Below, piece after piece: positions 52,448 through 61,997 of a stretch of 64,000 nucleotides of DNA (its first letter is position 1; each line of letters opens with the position of its first letter). Below the pieces are notes generated by a model. The model searched no databases. It saw only the letters and a list, made by a program, of their open reading frames with translations, and was not told where the DNA came from. The DNA comes from Bacteroidia bacterium (GTDB lineage Bacteria; Bacteroidota; Bacteroidia; B-17B0; Aurantibacillaceae), in assembly GCA_016787785.1 (NCBI GenBank), contig JAEUTO010000006.1, forward strand, positions 744,001-808,000, in the 5' to 3' direction. Position numbers and translations under genes: made by a program.

Positions 52448-52816
52448 ATGAGCCTTTTATTAGACTACGTAAAAAAAACATTAACAAACGAAGTTAAACA
52501 TCCAAACTTCAAAGCAGGCGATACTATCACTGTATCTTATAAAATTAAAGAGGGTGAAAAAGAACGTATCCAGCAATTTAACGGTGTTGTAATTCAACGC
52601 AAGAACGAAACAGCTACAGCATCTTTTACAGTTCGTAAGATCAGTAACGGAGTAGGTGTAGAGCGTATCTTCCCAATAACTTCTCCTTTCATCGAGAAAA
52701 TTGAAGTAAATAAAGTAGGTATTGTTCGTCGTGCCAAATTATTTTACTTACGCGATCTTACTGGTAAAGCAGCACGTATCCGCGAAAAAATTCAAAACAA
52801 AACAGAAAAAGCTTAA
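52448..52816 (+). CDS. rplS: 50S ribosomal protein L19
   Basis: A 122-residue ribosomal protein at the 30S-50S interface. Motifs: [75 protein letters not shown] and [15 protein letters not shown]. Length is normal. It stands alone, with a promoter about 70 nt upstream and a terminator right after; trmD and rpsP are not adjacent, unlike in many Proteobacteria and Firmicutes. Confidence 0.97.
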   Translation: MSLLLDYVKKTLTNEVKHPNFKAGDTITVSYKIKEGEKERIQQFNGVVIQRKNETATASFTVRKISNGVGVERIFPITSPFIEKIEVNKVGIVRRAKLFYLRDLTGKAARIREKIQNKTEKA

Positions 52817-52842
52817 GCTTTATCATTTATACTTTATAAAAG

Positions 52843-52872
52843 CCGTATCCAGCAAACGATACGGTTTTTTTT
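52843..52872 (+). terminator. intrinsic terminator of rplS
   Basis: CCGTATC (52843-52849) pairs with GATACGG (52858-52864), followed by a run of eight T residues. Confidence 0.9.
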
Positions 52873-52890
52873 ATTTCTAAAAATTAATTT

Positions 52891-53032
52891 AAACTCATAG
52901 AAACATAGAAAAAGTTTAACTAAACGTAAGAAAGGACCGCGTAATTTTCCTCGCTGGCGAAGAAAATACTATGTTTCACTTTTTAAATTGGTTTTTATTT
53001 TATGAAACAACTATGTGCCTATGTGTTTAGTT
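52891..53032. repeat. intergenic region with CATAG/CTATG-type short repeats in inverted arrangement
   Basis: The 296-bp gap after rplS contains no gene. It holds CTCATAGAAACATAG (52894-52908) and, in inverted orientation, CTATGTGCCTATGTG (53011-53025), plus ACTATGTTTCAC near 52969. These look like members of the short CTATGTGnCTATGTG intergenic repeat family I recall from other genomes. No consensus promoter for the next gene was found; a near match CTATTTTTAG lies at 53083. Confidence 0.4.
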
Positions 53033-53112
53033 TATTCGGTATTTCACCCTAAATGGGGGGTTGTTTAAGTTAAATTAATGTTCTATTTTTAGCCTCTAAC
53101 TAACAAAAAAAT

Positions 53113-54804
53113 ATGGAACAATCAACAGCTCAAAAAGGACATCCAAAAGGACTCTGGGTATTATTTGGAACCGAAATGTGGGAACGTTTTAACTTTTATG
53201 GTATGCGTGCCATTCTAACCCTATTTATGGTTAACTCGTTAATGATGAAAGAAGCAGACTCTTCATTAATTTACGGTGGCTTTTTAGGTTTATGTTATTT
53301 AACACCAATGTTGGGAGGTTTTATTTCTGACCGTTTTTTTGGTAACAGAAACTGTATCATGCTTGGTGGCTTAATGATGGCTGTGGGCCAAATGATCTTG
53401 TTTGCCAGTGCAACCGTGTTCTCTTCCAACCTTGAACTTGCAAAAACATTATTATGGGTGGCCTTAACGATCATCATTTTTGGTAATGGTTTCTTTAAGC
53501 CAAATATCTCAAGTATGGTTGGTAGCCTTTATCCTAAACAAGAGAAAAGTAAATTAGATACAGCCTTTACCATATTTTATATGGGTATTAACTTAGGAGC
53601 ATTTTTGGGCCAGTTAATTTGTCCAATACTTGGTGATGTGAAAGATGCCGGTGGTATTCGCGATATTCATGCATTTAAATGGGGCTTTTTAGCAGCTTCT
53701 TTAGCCATGTTAATTGGTACTGCTGTATTTTACTTTCTAAAAAACAAATACGTTGTTACACCCGAAGGAAAACCTTTAGGCGGATTACCAAAACATAACG
53801 ATGCATCGCATTACGAAGAAGGAGAATCTCAAAAAGCAGTTTTCTCTACTATGTCTTTAATAATTTCAGTGATCTCTTTTATTGTTTTGTTCTTTGTATT
53901 CAGATATATGTTAGCCGGTACAAATCCCGTTAAAACTATTATCTATCCAATTATTTATGCGCTTGGTTTAACCTTGGCCGGACTTATTATTTCCGACAAA
54001 TCCTTAACCAAAGTTGAATTACAAAGAATTTTAGTGATCTATATTGTTGGATTTTTTATCATCTTCTTTTGGGCTGCCTTTGAACAAGCAGGTTCGTCAT
54101 TAACTTTCATTGCCGATAATCAAACCGACAGACATATTTTTGGCTGGGAGATGCCGCCAAGTATGGTGCAAATTTTTAATGGCATATTCGTTTTTGGATT
54201 TGCGTTTCCATTTAGTATCCTTTGGGATAAACTAAGAGCAAAAGGTAAAGAACCCCTGTCTACTGTAAAACAAGCTATTGGTTTAGCATTAATAGCAATT
54301 AGTTATTTTATAATTGCACATAACGTTAAAGATCTTGGTAACAGTGGTTTGTTAGGCATTCAATGGTTAATACTTTTATACTTGATACAAACATTTGCAG
54401 AGCTTTGTTTATCGCCAATAGGTTTATCATTAGTAGGTAAATTATCTCCTAAGCGCTTTGCGTCATTATTATTTGGCGTTTTCTTTTTATCAAATGCTGC
54501 GGGCTATGCATTAGCAGGTTCTTTAGGCGCGCTAATTCCTGCCACTGGCGATAAATTTAAAAAAGCTCAGGAACTGGGTATTGATCTAAAAGCAATTCTT
54601 GATAAGACCATCACACCAACAGCCGATCAAATAAAATTATTAGATGAGAACCAGATCAGCGCCACCAACCCGGTATTTGTTGGTATGGAAATTCATAATT
54701 TATATGAGTTCTTTATGGTGTTTGTTGTGTTAACCGGCATTGCAGCAATTGTATTATTTCTCTTAACGCCGTTTCTGAGAAAAATGATGCACGGTGTTAA
54801 ATAG
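53113..54804 (+). CDS. POT-family proton-dependent peptide transporter
   Basis: A 563-residue inner-membrane MFS transporter that imports di- and tripeptides with protons. The POT signature is clear: ExxER in TEMWERFNFYGMRA (proton coupling, helix 1), GGFISDRFFGNRN, GNGFFKPNISSMVG and FTIFYMGINLGAFLG (the FYxxxNxG motif). About 12-14 hydrophobic helices are visible. Two regions after TM helices 6 and 11 (PEGKPLGGLPKHND and LDKTITPTADQIK) are hydrophilic inserts. A paralogue follows after a terminator. Confidence 0.95.
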   Translation: MEQSTAQKGHPKGLWVLFGTEMWERFNFYGMRAILTLFMVNSLMMKEADSSLIYGGFLGLCYLTPMLGGFISDRFFGNRNCIMLGGLMMAVGQMILFASATVFSSNLELAKTLLWVALTIIIFGNGFFKPNISSMVGSLYPKQEKSKLDTAFTIFYMGINLGAFLGQLICPILGDVKDAGGIRDIHAFKWGFLAASLAMLIGTAVFYFLKNKYVVTPEGKPLGGLPKHNDASHYEEGESQKAVFSTMSLIISVISFIVLFFVFRYMLAGTNPVKTIIYPIIYALGLTLAGLIISDKSLTKVELQRILVIYIVGFFIIFFWAAFEQAGSSLTFIADNQTDRHIFGWEMPPSMVQIFNGIFVFGFAFPFSILWDKLRAKGKEPLSTVKQAIGLALIAISYFIIAHNVKDLGNSGLLGIQWLILLYLIQTFAELCLSPIGLSLVGKLSPKRFASLLFGVFFLSNAAGYALAGSLGALIPATGDKFKKAQELGIDLKAILDKTITPTADQIKLLDENQISATNPVFVGMEIHNLYEFFMVFVVLTGIAAIVLFLLTPFLRKMMHGVK

Positions 54805-54828
54805 AAAAGAACGCTAAAGAATTATTAT

Positions 54829-54872
54829 AAACACCTGTCGGATCTTTAAACCTGGCAGGTGTTTGTTTTTTT
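54829..54872 (+). terminator. terminator between the two POT genes
   Basis: AAACACCTG (54829-54837) pairs with CAGGTGTTT (54856-54864), with an 18-nt loop and a following T-run. It is close to the next ATG (54885), so it may act as an attenuator or transcription boundary. Confidence 0.8.
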
Positions 54873-54884
54873 AAATCATATTAA

Positions 54885-56387
54885 ATGGAATCACTCGAAC
54901 AAATACAAAGTTTTAAAGGAAAGTATCCAAAACAACTCTGGTACTTATTTTTTAGTGAGATGTGGGAACGTTTTAGTTTCTACGGTATGCGGGGCATGTT
55001 GGCCTTTTTTATGGTGGACCAGCTTAAGTTGGATGAAGTAGATGCTAATTTGCAATATGGTGCCACACAGGCTTTTGTTTACGCCTTTACATTCGTTGGT
55101 GGTTTATTTGCCGATAAGATCTTAGGTTACCGTAAATCGCTTTTTTGGGGTGGATTATTGATGATCGTTGGCAGCATTATTCTGGCGATTGATCCAAAAG
55201 AATTTTTCTTTATTGGTATTGGTTTTAATATTATTGGCACAGGATTCTTTAAACCCAATATATCTACCATTGTTGGCCGCTTGTATAAAGAGGGCGATCC
55301 AAGAACAGATGCAGGCTTTTCGCTATTTTATGCAGGTGTAAATTTAGGAGCCTTGCTTGGCGGTTATTTATGTATTGCCATTGGTAAACGAACCTTGTTT
55401 GATAGCGCTGTGCCACAGGGCTTAGAATGGAACATTGCTTTTGGTTTGGCTGCTATTGTAATGGTTATTAGTTTACTCACCTTTACACAAACACAAAAAA
55501 GTTTAGGACCTATCGGTATCTCACCATTATTAAATTTAGCTCCCGCAAAAAGAAAAACTTACGAATATGTTACTTACGGACTTTCTATCGCGGTTATTCC
55601 TTTTATTATTTTATTGGTTTCTAATTCGCAATACACCGATGTTTTTATGTTCATTATTGGTCCTTGCGCTTTAGCTTACCTTGCTTATGAAATGAGAAAT
55701 TTTTCTTTGGCAGAAAATAAAAAGTTGATCGCGGCTATGGTATTTATATTTTTCTCAATTGTTTTTTGGGCGTTTTTTGAACAGAGTGGCGGATCGTTAA
55801 GTTTATTTGCGGCCAATAATTTAAATAACACAGTGCTTGGAATTACAATGGACCCCAATGGCGTTAACAATGCCGCTAACTCTTTAGTTGTAATAGTATT
55901 TGCCGGCTTAATAGGTATACTTTGGATATGGATGAGCAAAAAGAAAATTGAGCCTAACACGGTTGTAAAATTTGGTTTGGGCTTTTTATTCTTAGCCGCC
56001 GGTTTTTATGTTTTTTATTACACCAAATTTTTTGCCGACGCAAATGGCATGACATCGTTAGACCTTTTTACCTTTGGCTGGTTTGTAATTACTTTTGGCG
56101 AATTATGTTTATCGCCAATAGGTATGTCTATCATGACAAAGTTATCTCCTCAAAAAACACAAGCGGTAATGATGGGTATGTGGTTTTTAGCAAGCGCTTA
56201 CGGACAATACTTTGCCGGACTCTTAGGAGCTAACATTGCCGGCGCATCTGAAAACTCAACCAATCTTGAAAAATTAAATATTTATGCAGACGGCTACAAG
56301 CAATTAGGATTGTATGCTTTAGTTGCCGGAGTATTATTAATTCTAATTTCTCCGTTGGTTAAGAAGTTAATGGGGGGCGTTAAGTAA
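54885..56387 (+). CDS. POT-family proton-dependent peptide transporter (second copy)
   Basis: A 500-residue inner-membrane MFS protein with the same signature: SEMWERFSFYGMRGMLAFFM (ExxER), GGLFADKILGYRKSLFWGG, GTGFFKPNISTIVGRLY and GFSLFYAGVNLGALLGG. The C-terminal half has FWAFFEQSGGSLSLFAANNL and FGELCLSPIGMSIMTKLSPQ, a motif shared with the upstream paralogue. It is shorter than its neighbour because it lacks the hydrophilic inserts. The two copies probably differ in substrate range. Confidence 0.95.
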   Translation: MESLEQIQSFKGKYPKQLWYLFFSEMWERFSFYGMRGMLAFFMVDQLKLDEVDANLQYGATQAFVYAFTFVGGLFADKILGYRKSLFWGGLLMIVGSIILAIDPKEFFFIGIGFNIIGTGFFKPNISTIVGRLYKEGDPRTDAGFSLFYAGVNLGALLGGYLCIAIGKRTLFDSAVPQGLEWNIAFGLAAIVMVISLLTFTQTQKSLGPIGISPLLNLAPAKRKTYEYVTYGLSIAVIPFIILLVSNSQYTDVFMFIIGPCALAYLAYEMRNFSLAENKKLIAAMVFIFFSIVFWAFFEQSGGSLSLFAANNLNNTVLGITMDPNGVNNAANSLVVIVFAGLIGILWIWMSKKKIEPNTVVKFGLGFLFLAAGFYVFYYTKFFADANGMTSLDLFTFGWFVITFGELCLSPIGMSIMTKLSPQKTQAVMMGMWFLASAYGQYFAGLLGANIAGASENSTNLEKLNIYADGYKQLGLYALVAGVLLILISPLVKKLMGGVK

Positions 56388-56424
56388 TTTCAAATTTAGA
56401 ATTAATAATTTAAAAGATAAAGCA

Positions 56425-57078
56425 TTAATTCTTTTCCCAGGCTTCAAAAGACTTAGTTAAAGTGTTTGTAAATACATCATCAGCTTGCGCGCCCGACACC
56501 GCGTAGCTTCTGTTAAACACAAAAAATGGAACACCTTTTACTCCTATAGCGTAGGCTTCTTCTATATCTGCTTTTACATTTTCTCCAAATTTATCTGAGT
56601 TTAAAACATGGTTTATGTCTTCCTCCAGTAATCCAATTTCTTTTCCTAACGCATGTAACGTTTTTTTATCAGCAATGTCTTTTCCTTCGGTGAAATAAGC
56701 TTTAAAAATTCGTTCTTCGGCTTCATTACCAAGTTTATTTGTTTTTGCTAACTGAATTAAACGGTGCGCATCATACGAGTTAGCAAGCACGGCCTTTTCA
56801 AAATGATAATCCAAACCATTTTCTTTTGCCATTTCTGTTACGTTTTTATGCATAGCGACAGACCATTCTCTTGTTTGGCCTTTGCGTTTTGCCAGATAGT
56901 CATACATGCTTACGCCGGGTTGAGATTTAGCTTCTGGATCTAACTGATAACTTTTCCATTCTATCTCCACTTTATCTTTTTCTTTGAATGATTCTAACGC
57001 TTTTTCGATTTTGCGTTTACCTATATAACAAAACGGACATTGTATATCTGACCAGATCTCTATTTTAAATTTTTCCAC
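56425..57078 (-). CDS. DsbA-family oxidoreductase (FrnE-like)
   Basis: A 217-residue thioredoxin-fold protein with the active site CPFC in IEIWSDIQCPFCYIGKRKIE, the FrnE-type all-helical insertion, and a cis-Pro in IGVKGVPFFVFNRSYAVSGA. No signal peptide, so probably cytosolic. The start is GTG at 57078 (VEKFKIEIW); the longer open frame to a TTG at 57141 adds 21 residues with no conservation. It is convergent with the POT gene and divergent from the lactonase gene. Confidence 0.92.
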   Translation of the reverse strand: MEKFKIEIWSDIQCPFCYIGKRKIEKALESFKEKDKVEIEWKSYQLDPEAKSQPGVSMYDYLAKRKGQTREWSVAMHKNVTEMAKENGLDYHFEKAVLANSYDAHRLIQLAKTNKLGNEAEERIFKAYFTEGKDIADKKTLHALGKEIGLLEEDINHVLNSDKFGENVKADIEEAYAIGVKGVPFFVFNRSYAVSGAQADDVFTNTLTKSFEAWEKN

Positions 57079-57214
57079 GGTATATTTTTTAATAAAGTTA
57101 AAGCATATAACCCTGCCTGGCAAATTCCATTGTCGGAACAATGCTAATTTTTGTAAACAAAGATCAATTGTAATTTGATTTTTAATGTTTAAACTTGCAG
57201 CTACTTATAAAACT

Positions 57215-58336
57215 ATGAGAAGCGTATTGGTATTTTTATGTTCGTTTTTTTGTTTTTTTGCATCCGCGCAAAATTATTATTTGTTTGTTGGTACGTATAC
57301 ACATACAGATAGCAAAGGCATTTACGTTTATAAATTTAATGGTAAAAAAGGAAAGTTAACAGAAGTAACCAATACCGAAAAAACTGTTACCAATCCTTCG
57401 TTCTTAACCGTTACACAGGATGGTAAATATGTTTATGCTTGCACAGATACAAAAACAGATACGAGCGGCAGCGTGAGTGCTTTTTCTTTTGATAAAATAA
57501 AAGGTAAACTTACTTTTCTGAATAAGGAGCGAAGCAATGGAGCCAATCCCGTTTATATTACACTTCACAATAAAAACAAATTCATTATCAATTCAAATTA
57601 TACGGGCAGTAATATTACTGTTTACGGTATCAATGATAATGGTAGTATTAAACCCATTTCGATGGAGTTGCAATTAAGCGGTAAAAGTATAAATAAAGAA
57701 AGGCAGGAAAAATCGCATCCGCACTCGGTTGTGTTTTCGCCCGGCCATGATTATTTTGTTGTGACCGATCTTGGTGCAGATATGATACGAACCTATCCCT
57801 TTAATGCAGATAATGAAGAACCATTAAATCCAAACCCACCACAACTGGGATATGTTGTTCCGGGTAGTGGCCCGCGCCACATTACTTTTCACCCTAACGG
57901 AAAATTTGCTTATTGTATTGAAGAATTATCGGGCACTGTGCAAGCTTATACTTTTAACAGAGGAAAATTAGATACACTGCAGCGTATTTTAATTCATACA
58001 GCGGATACCAAAGGGCCTTATTCGGCTTCTGATATTCATGTATCACCCGATGGCAAATTTTTATACGCGGCCAATCGCGGTAAAGAAAATAACATTGCCA
58101 TTTTTTCAATTGACGATAAAGGAAAGTTAACATTTGTAGAATATCAATCTACTTTGGGCGAGATCCCACGCAACTTTACCATCGATCCGTCCGGCAATTA
58201 TTTATTGGTTGCCAACCAGGTTAGCGGCACTATTGTTGTTTTTAAACGCAACCAAAAAACCGGTAAATTAAAAGCAAACGGCGAACAAGTTAAACTACCA
58301 ATGCCTTCGTGCTTGCAGATGGTAGGGGCAGACTGA
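57215..58336 (+). CDS. exported lactonase of the YbhE/6-phosphogluconolactonase family
   Basis: A 373-residue seven-bladed beta-propeller of the YbhE/lactonase family. The start at 57215 (MRSVLVFLCSFFCFFASAQ) yields a clean signal peptide; an ATG at 57185 would add ten residues. Motifs: YYLFVGTYTHTDSKGIYVYK, NPSFLTVTQDGKYVYACTD, the HPHSVVFSPGHDYFVVTDLG and GSGPRHITFHPNGKFAYCIE blades, and IHVSPDGKFLYAANRG. E. coli Pgl is cytosolic, so this exported form probably acts on other lactones or as a binding protein. Confidence 0.88.
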   Translation: MRSVLVFLCSFFCFFASAQNYYLFVGTYTHTDSKGIYVYKFNGKKGKLTEVTNTEKTVTNPSFLTVTQDGKYVYACTDTKTDTSGSVSAFSFDKIKGKLTFLNKERSNGANPVYITLHNKNKFIINSNYTGSNITVYGINDNGSIKPISMELQLSGKSINKERQEKSHPHSVVFSPGHDYFVVTDLGADMIRTYPFNADNEEPLNPNPPQLGYVVPGSGPRHITFHPNGKFAYCIEELSGTVQAYTFNRGKLDTLQRILIHTADTKGPYSASDIHVSPDGKFLYAANRGKENNIAIFSIDDKGKLTFVEYQSTLGEIPRNFTIDPSGNYLLVANQVSGTIVVFKRNQKTGKLKANGEQVKLPMPSCLQMVGAD

Positions 58337-58419
58337 CCATTCTAAAAACTTCCTTTCACCTAAGAAATGTAATTTTTTAGGAATTACACCTATGGCTGTA
58401 AAACTTAATCAAAAATTAA

Positions 58420-58427
58420 TATATTTG
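58420..58427 (+). promoter_or_regulatory. -7 element (TATATTTG) of the third T9SS cargo gene
   Basis: Exact TAnnTTTG match, 37 nt before the ATG at 58465. No TTTG at the expected -33 spacing. Confidence 0.45.
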
Positions 58428-58464
58428 ATACAAGAATAAACTTTAAATGTAAAAAATCAAAGCT

Positions 58465-60720
58465 ATGAAAAAAAATTCCGCTAACTTATTTTTAATTTTA
58501 ATGATGTTAATGGGTTTTCAAAAGATCCATGCACAACTCATTCCAAGTTATTCATTTTCATCGGCAGCTGTAACTTACAGCGCTATTACAGGTGGCACCA
58601 TTTTGGGAACCAATTTAAATGATGATGATGTTTTTGATAATGTTCCTATTGGTTTTAATTTTAATTACGGCGGAAATAACTTTAATCAATTGTCGGTATG
58701 CGCCAACGGCTTTATTAAGTTCGGGGTTTTATTAAATACAAGTACGTATAATCCAATTAGTGATTCTTTTGGCGATGATACGATAGTATCTGCATTAGGT
58801 GCTGATATAGCTTCAAATGCCGGTGGCACCTTGCGTTATAGAACCAATGGAACAGCCCCCAATAGAATTTTTATAGTCCAGTGGAGAGATTATTCGTCTT
58901 TTGCAAACATAGATACAGTGAATTTTCAAATTCGTTTGTTTGAAACTGCTAACAGAATTGAAGTGCATTATGGATCTTTTTATGTGGATGTAAATAATTT
59001 TTATGAAGTAGGTTTGCGTGGTATTTTAGCAAACAATGAATTTAACAACCGATCGGTTTTAAATTTAACTAATACCTGGGCTACTTCTTCGTTAGGTGCG
59101 GCAAGTACTGATTATTGTGAATTAGATCCGGGTCCTCCGATGTTTAAGCCCGTAAATGGCCAGAAATATGTATGGTCACCACCACCACCTTGCGCCGGTA
59201 CCCCAAATGCTGGTTCTGCAACCGGTCCAACGCTTGCCTGTGTTGGTCAAACTGTAAACCTCAGTTTATTTGGATCCACTTCGGCTAGCGGATTAACGTA
59301 TCAATGGCAATCATCGCCAAACGCTGTTACCTGGACATCCGTTGGCTCTGCAACAAACATGGCTTTTAGCCCAATATACACAACTAGTATTTATTACAGA
59401 TGTATTGTGGCATGCGGCACAAACACGGCCGTTTCAACTTCTATTCAAATACTTCCCCAAACAGCAAATGTTTATGCTACTGTACCATTTTTAGAAAATT
59501 TTGATAACACCTGGCAAAATCGCTGCGACCTTAGAAATGTTCCGGTAAGTGCTAATTGGAATAGTAATCCAACTACCGGCGATGATTCGTGGAGAAGGCA
59601 GGATGATGGCGTTTCTGCAAATTGGTCGAGCTCTTTTGGAATTGTTACGCCATTTGCAGGCATAGGCAGCGCAGATTTTAATTCTTTTGATGCTTTGTTC
59701 GGAAACCAGGGTAATCTAGACCTTTATGTAAACATGGGTACCACTTCTAATTACCAACTGTCTTTTTACCACATTAATAGTGATGGTGATGATTCTCTGC
59801 AAATACTTTTGTCTACCAATGGAGGATTAACGTTTGTTCCAAAAGTAACGTATGTATCAGCTGATTATTCTGCTATTGATGCAAATTGGAATAAGAAAAT
59901 AATTTCTCTAGGACCAGTTAATTCAAGTTCATGTGTTGTTCGATTTTTAGCAACCTCTGATTTTGGTATTAGTGATATTGGGATGGATAGTTTACAAATA
60001 AAAGTTGTTGGCTGTTCAGCGCCTGTTCTTACAGTTGCAGCGTCGCAAGCTACTCTTTGTAATGGTACAGCGGTAACGCTAACCGCATCTGGTGCCACCT
60101 CATACACTTGGAATACAACCGCGAATACGAGCACAATTTCCGTTACGCCATCTGTAACAACTGTTTATACAGTTACGGGTTCAAATGCACCTGGTTGTAC
60201 TAGCACCAAAACAATTAACCTTACAGTAAACCAAGGCCCTATAATCTCTATTACAGGAGCACCTTCACTTTCTCTCTGTCCGGGAGGCTCGGCCGTTATA
60301 ACAGCGTCTGGAGCGGTAAATTATACCTGGGCTGCCGGAAGCCAGACAACTGCTGCAATTTCGGTTACACCTGCAATTTCAACAGTGTATAATGTTGTTG
60401 GAACAAATGCGCTAGGCTGCAACACAAATACAAGCGTTACAGTTTTTGTTGTTGTTTGTACCAATATACAAACACAGGCCGCATCGTTAAACAAAGTAAG
60501 TATTTATCCGAACCCAACTGCAGGTGAATTTACTTTAGAGTTGACAAATGGTTTAAGTAAAGCTATTGAGGTAATGGACGTAACAGGAAGAATAGTTCTA
60601 ACAACTACTACTGCTAACGATAAAACAGACATTAATTTAAGTACACTTGCAAATGGTGTTTATTATGTAAGAGTTGCTTCAAACAATTCTGTTGAGGTAT
60701 TAAAGATAATAAAAGAATAA
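58465..60720 (+). CDS. T9SS-dependent secreted multidomain protein with Ig-like repeats
   Basis: A 751-residue surface protein. Signal peptide (LFLILMMLMGFQKIHAQ). Residues about 25-245 form a beta-rich domain (VPIGFNFNYGGNNFNQLSVC, ANGFIKFGVLLN). Next is an Ig-like module with paired cysteines (LACVGQTVNLSLFGSTSASG, YYRCIVACGTNTA), a jelly-roll/MAM-like region (VPFLENFDNTWQNRCDLRNV, about 345-515), two PKD/Ig-like repeats (SQATLCNGTAVTLTASGATS, SLSLCPGGSAVITASGAVNY) and a T9SS type A tail (KVSIYPNPTAGEFTLELTNG ... GVYYVRVASNNSVEVLKIIKE). Probably an adhesin; no enzyme site seen. Confidence 0.88.
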   Translation: MKKNSANLFLILMMLMGFQKIHAQLIPSYSFSSAAVTYSAITGGTILGTNLNDDDVFDNVPIGFNFNYGGNNFNQLSVCANGFIKFGVLLNTSTYNPISDSFGDDTIVSALGADIASNAGGTLRYRTNGTAPNRIFIVQWRDYSSFANIDTVNFQIRLFETANRIEVHYGSFYVDVNNFYEVGLRGILANNEFNNRSVLNLTNTWATSSLGAASTDYCELDPGPPMFKPVNGQKYVWSPPPPCAGTPNAGSATGPTLACVGQTVNLSLFGSTSASGLTYQWQSSPNAVTWTSVGSATNMAFSPIYTTSIYYRCIVACGTNTAVSTSIQILPQTANVYATVPFLENFDNTWQNRCDLRNVPVSANWNSNPTTGDDSWRRQDDGVSANWSSSFGIVTPFAGIGSADFNSFDALFGNQGNLDLYVNMGTTSNYQLSFYHINSDGDDSLQILLSTNGGLTFVPKVTYVSADYSAIDANWNKKIISLGPVNSSSCVVRFLATSDFGISDIGMDSLQIKVVGCSAPVLTVAASQATLCNGTAVTLTASGATSYTWNTTANTSTISVTPSVTTVYTVTGSNAPGCTSTKTINLTVNQGPIISITGAPSLSLCPGGSAVITASGAVNYTWAAGSQTTAAISVTPAISTVYNVVGTNALGCNTNTSVTVFVVVCTNIQTQAASLNKVSIYPNPTAGEFTLELTNGLSKAIEVMDVTGRIVLTTTTANDKTDINLSTLANGVYYVRVASNNSVEVLKIIKE

Positions 60721-60737
60721 TTTAAAATTTTAAACTT

Positions 60738-60773
60738 AAAAGCCTTTTCAATTAATTTTGAAAGGGCTTTTTT
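60738..60773. terminator. bidirectional terminator
   Basis: AAAAGCC...TTTTCAA pairs with TTGAAAG...GGCTTTT (60738-60771), flanked by A and T runs. It serves the T9SS gene and the convergent AI-2E transporter gene. Confidence 0.85.
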
Positions 60774-61872
60774 ATTTCTTTGTAAAGACATTTTTTATTT
60801 TGTTCATCATACGGCTTGATGTTTTTTCCCCTTGCTGGTCGCCGATCAAATAACCATAAGCACTTAAGTCGGGTACGTTATCAAAAATAATTTTAGCTAC
60901 CCCAAGCATTGGTAAAAATAGGATCATTCCGGCCACACCCCAGATCAAACCACCGATCAATAAAATTAAAATGGTAAAAAAAGCGCTGATGTTAACTTCA
61001 CCACCAATAATGTATGGTTCAATAAAATAATTGTCAATGCCCTGAATGATTGCAATAACGGCTAACGCGCCAACTGCCACGCTGGTCGAATCTTCGGTTA
61101 CCAAAGCAACAGCAAAGGGAAATAAACCACCGATTATAGAACCAATGTACGGAATGATGGTTAATAGGGCAGCTATAAATGCAAGCAAAAATGCACCCTT
61201 TAAACCAATTATTAAAAAACCCGCTGTAAAAAGTGCAGTAAATATGAGGATTGACAAAGCTCTCCCGGTTAAATAATTTTGCGAAACGCGACTTATTTTA
61301 AGAATAAGTTTTTTCGCTTCGTCGGGTTTGGTAGTTTTGCAAAGTCGCAGAAAAAAGCCTTCATATTTTTCGCGTTGATAGAGAAAGAGGAAAGTAAATA
61401 ATAATACCATTACTGCTGAGCCAATAATACCAATAAAACCTGCAAAAAACTCCTGTAAACCTTTGCCGGATGTTTCAATGAACGATCTGATCTTTTTATT
61501 GATCAACTCATCTTGTTTTTCTTTCGGCACGTCCAATTTCTGACTTACATAATCCTGGGCATATACCATAAATTTTTGAGTCTTTTTTTCTATTTCCGGT
61601 AATTCATCGGCTAATGATCTTGCCTGCAGGTAAATTAAATAACCAATACCAAAACTAACTATTACTATTATCAATACCGAGATAAGTGCAGAGAACAGAC
61701 GCTTTATACCTTTTGCCTCCATTCTATTGGCGAGTCTGGTAAAAAGCATTGCGAAAAAAATTGAAAATGTTACCGGAATTAAAACCTGTTTGGCAAAATA
61801 TAAAGTTGTCGTTAATAAGATGCCAAGCAACAAAAAACGATTAACGCGCTTTAACGATATTTTTTCGATCAT
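60772..61872 (-). CDS. AI-2E family transporter (PerM/TqsA-like)
   Basis: A 366-residue inner-membrane protein with about seven to eight transmembrane helices: FLLLGILLTTTLYFAKQVLI at the N-terminus, LFSALISVLIIVIVSFGIGY, a cytosolic or periplasmic helical loop (DYVSQKLDVPKEKQDELINK) and the conserved PerM core AFIAALLTIIPYIGSIIGGL, then QGIDNYFIEPYIIGGEVNIS and LLIGGLIWGVAGMILFLPML. Family members export small solutes or the autoinducer AI-2; some are Na+/H+ antiporters. The substrate is unknown. A short hairpin covers the start codon. Confidence 0.92.
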   Translation of the reverse strand: MIEKISLKRVNRFLLLGILLTTTLYFAKQVLIPVTFSIFFAMLFTRLANRMEAKGIKRLFSALISVLIIVIVSFGIGYLIYLQARSLADELPEIEKKTQKFMVYAQDYVSQKLDVPKEKQDELINKKIRSFIETSGKGLQEFFAGFIGIIGSAVMVLLFTFLFLYQREKYEGFFLRLCKTTKPDEAKKLILKISRVSQNYLTGRALSILIFTALFTAGFLIIGLKGAFLLAFIAALLTIIPYIGSIIGGLFPFAVALVTEDSTSVAVGALAVIAIIQGIDNYFIEPYIIGGEVNISAFFTILILLIGGLIWGVAGMILFLPMLGVAKIIFDNVPDLSAYGYLIGDQQGEKTSSRMMNKIKNVFTKK

Positions 61873-61887
61873 AGGTTTTTAACCTAT
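61871..61887 (-). promoter_or_regulatory. hairpin at the AI-2E transporter start codon
   Basis: ATAGGTT-TTT-AACCTAT (61871-61887) has 7-bp perfect arms. In the mRNA the 3' arm contains the first two bases of the AUG, so folding would reduce initiation. Function is unproven. Confidence 0.4.
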
Positions 61888-61997
61888 TATTTCAAAAACA
61901 ATACCATGTGTATTAAACAGATCTGTTAAATACTAGTAGAAAAAAATTCCCGATATGGGCAAAGAGGGAAATAGTGCAGATAATTCAACGAGAAAGG

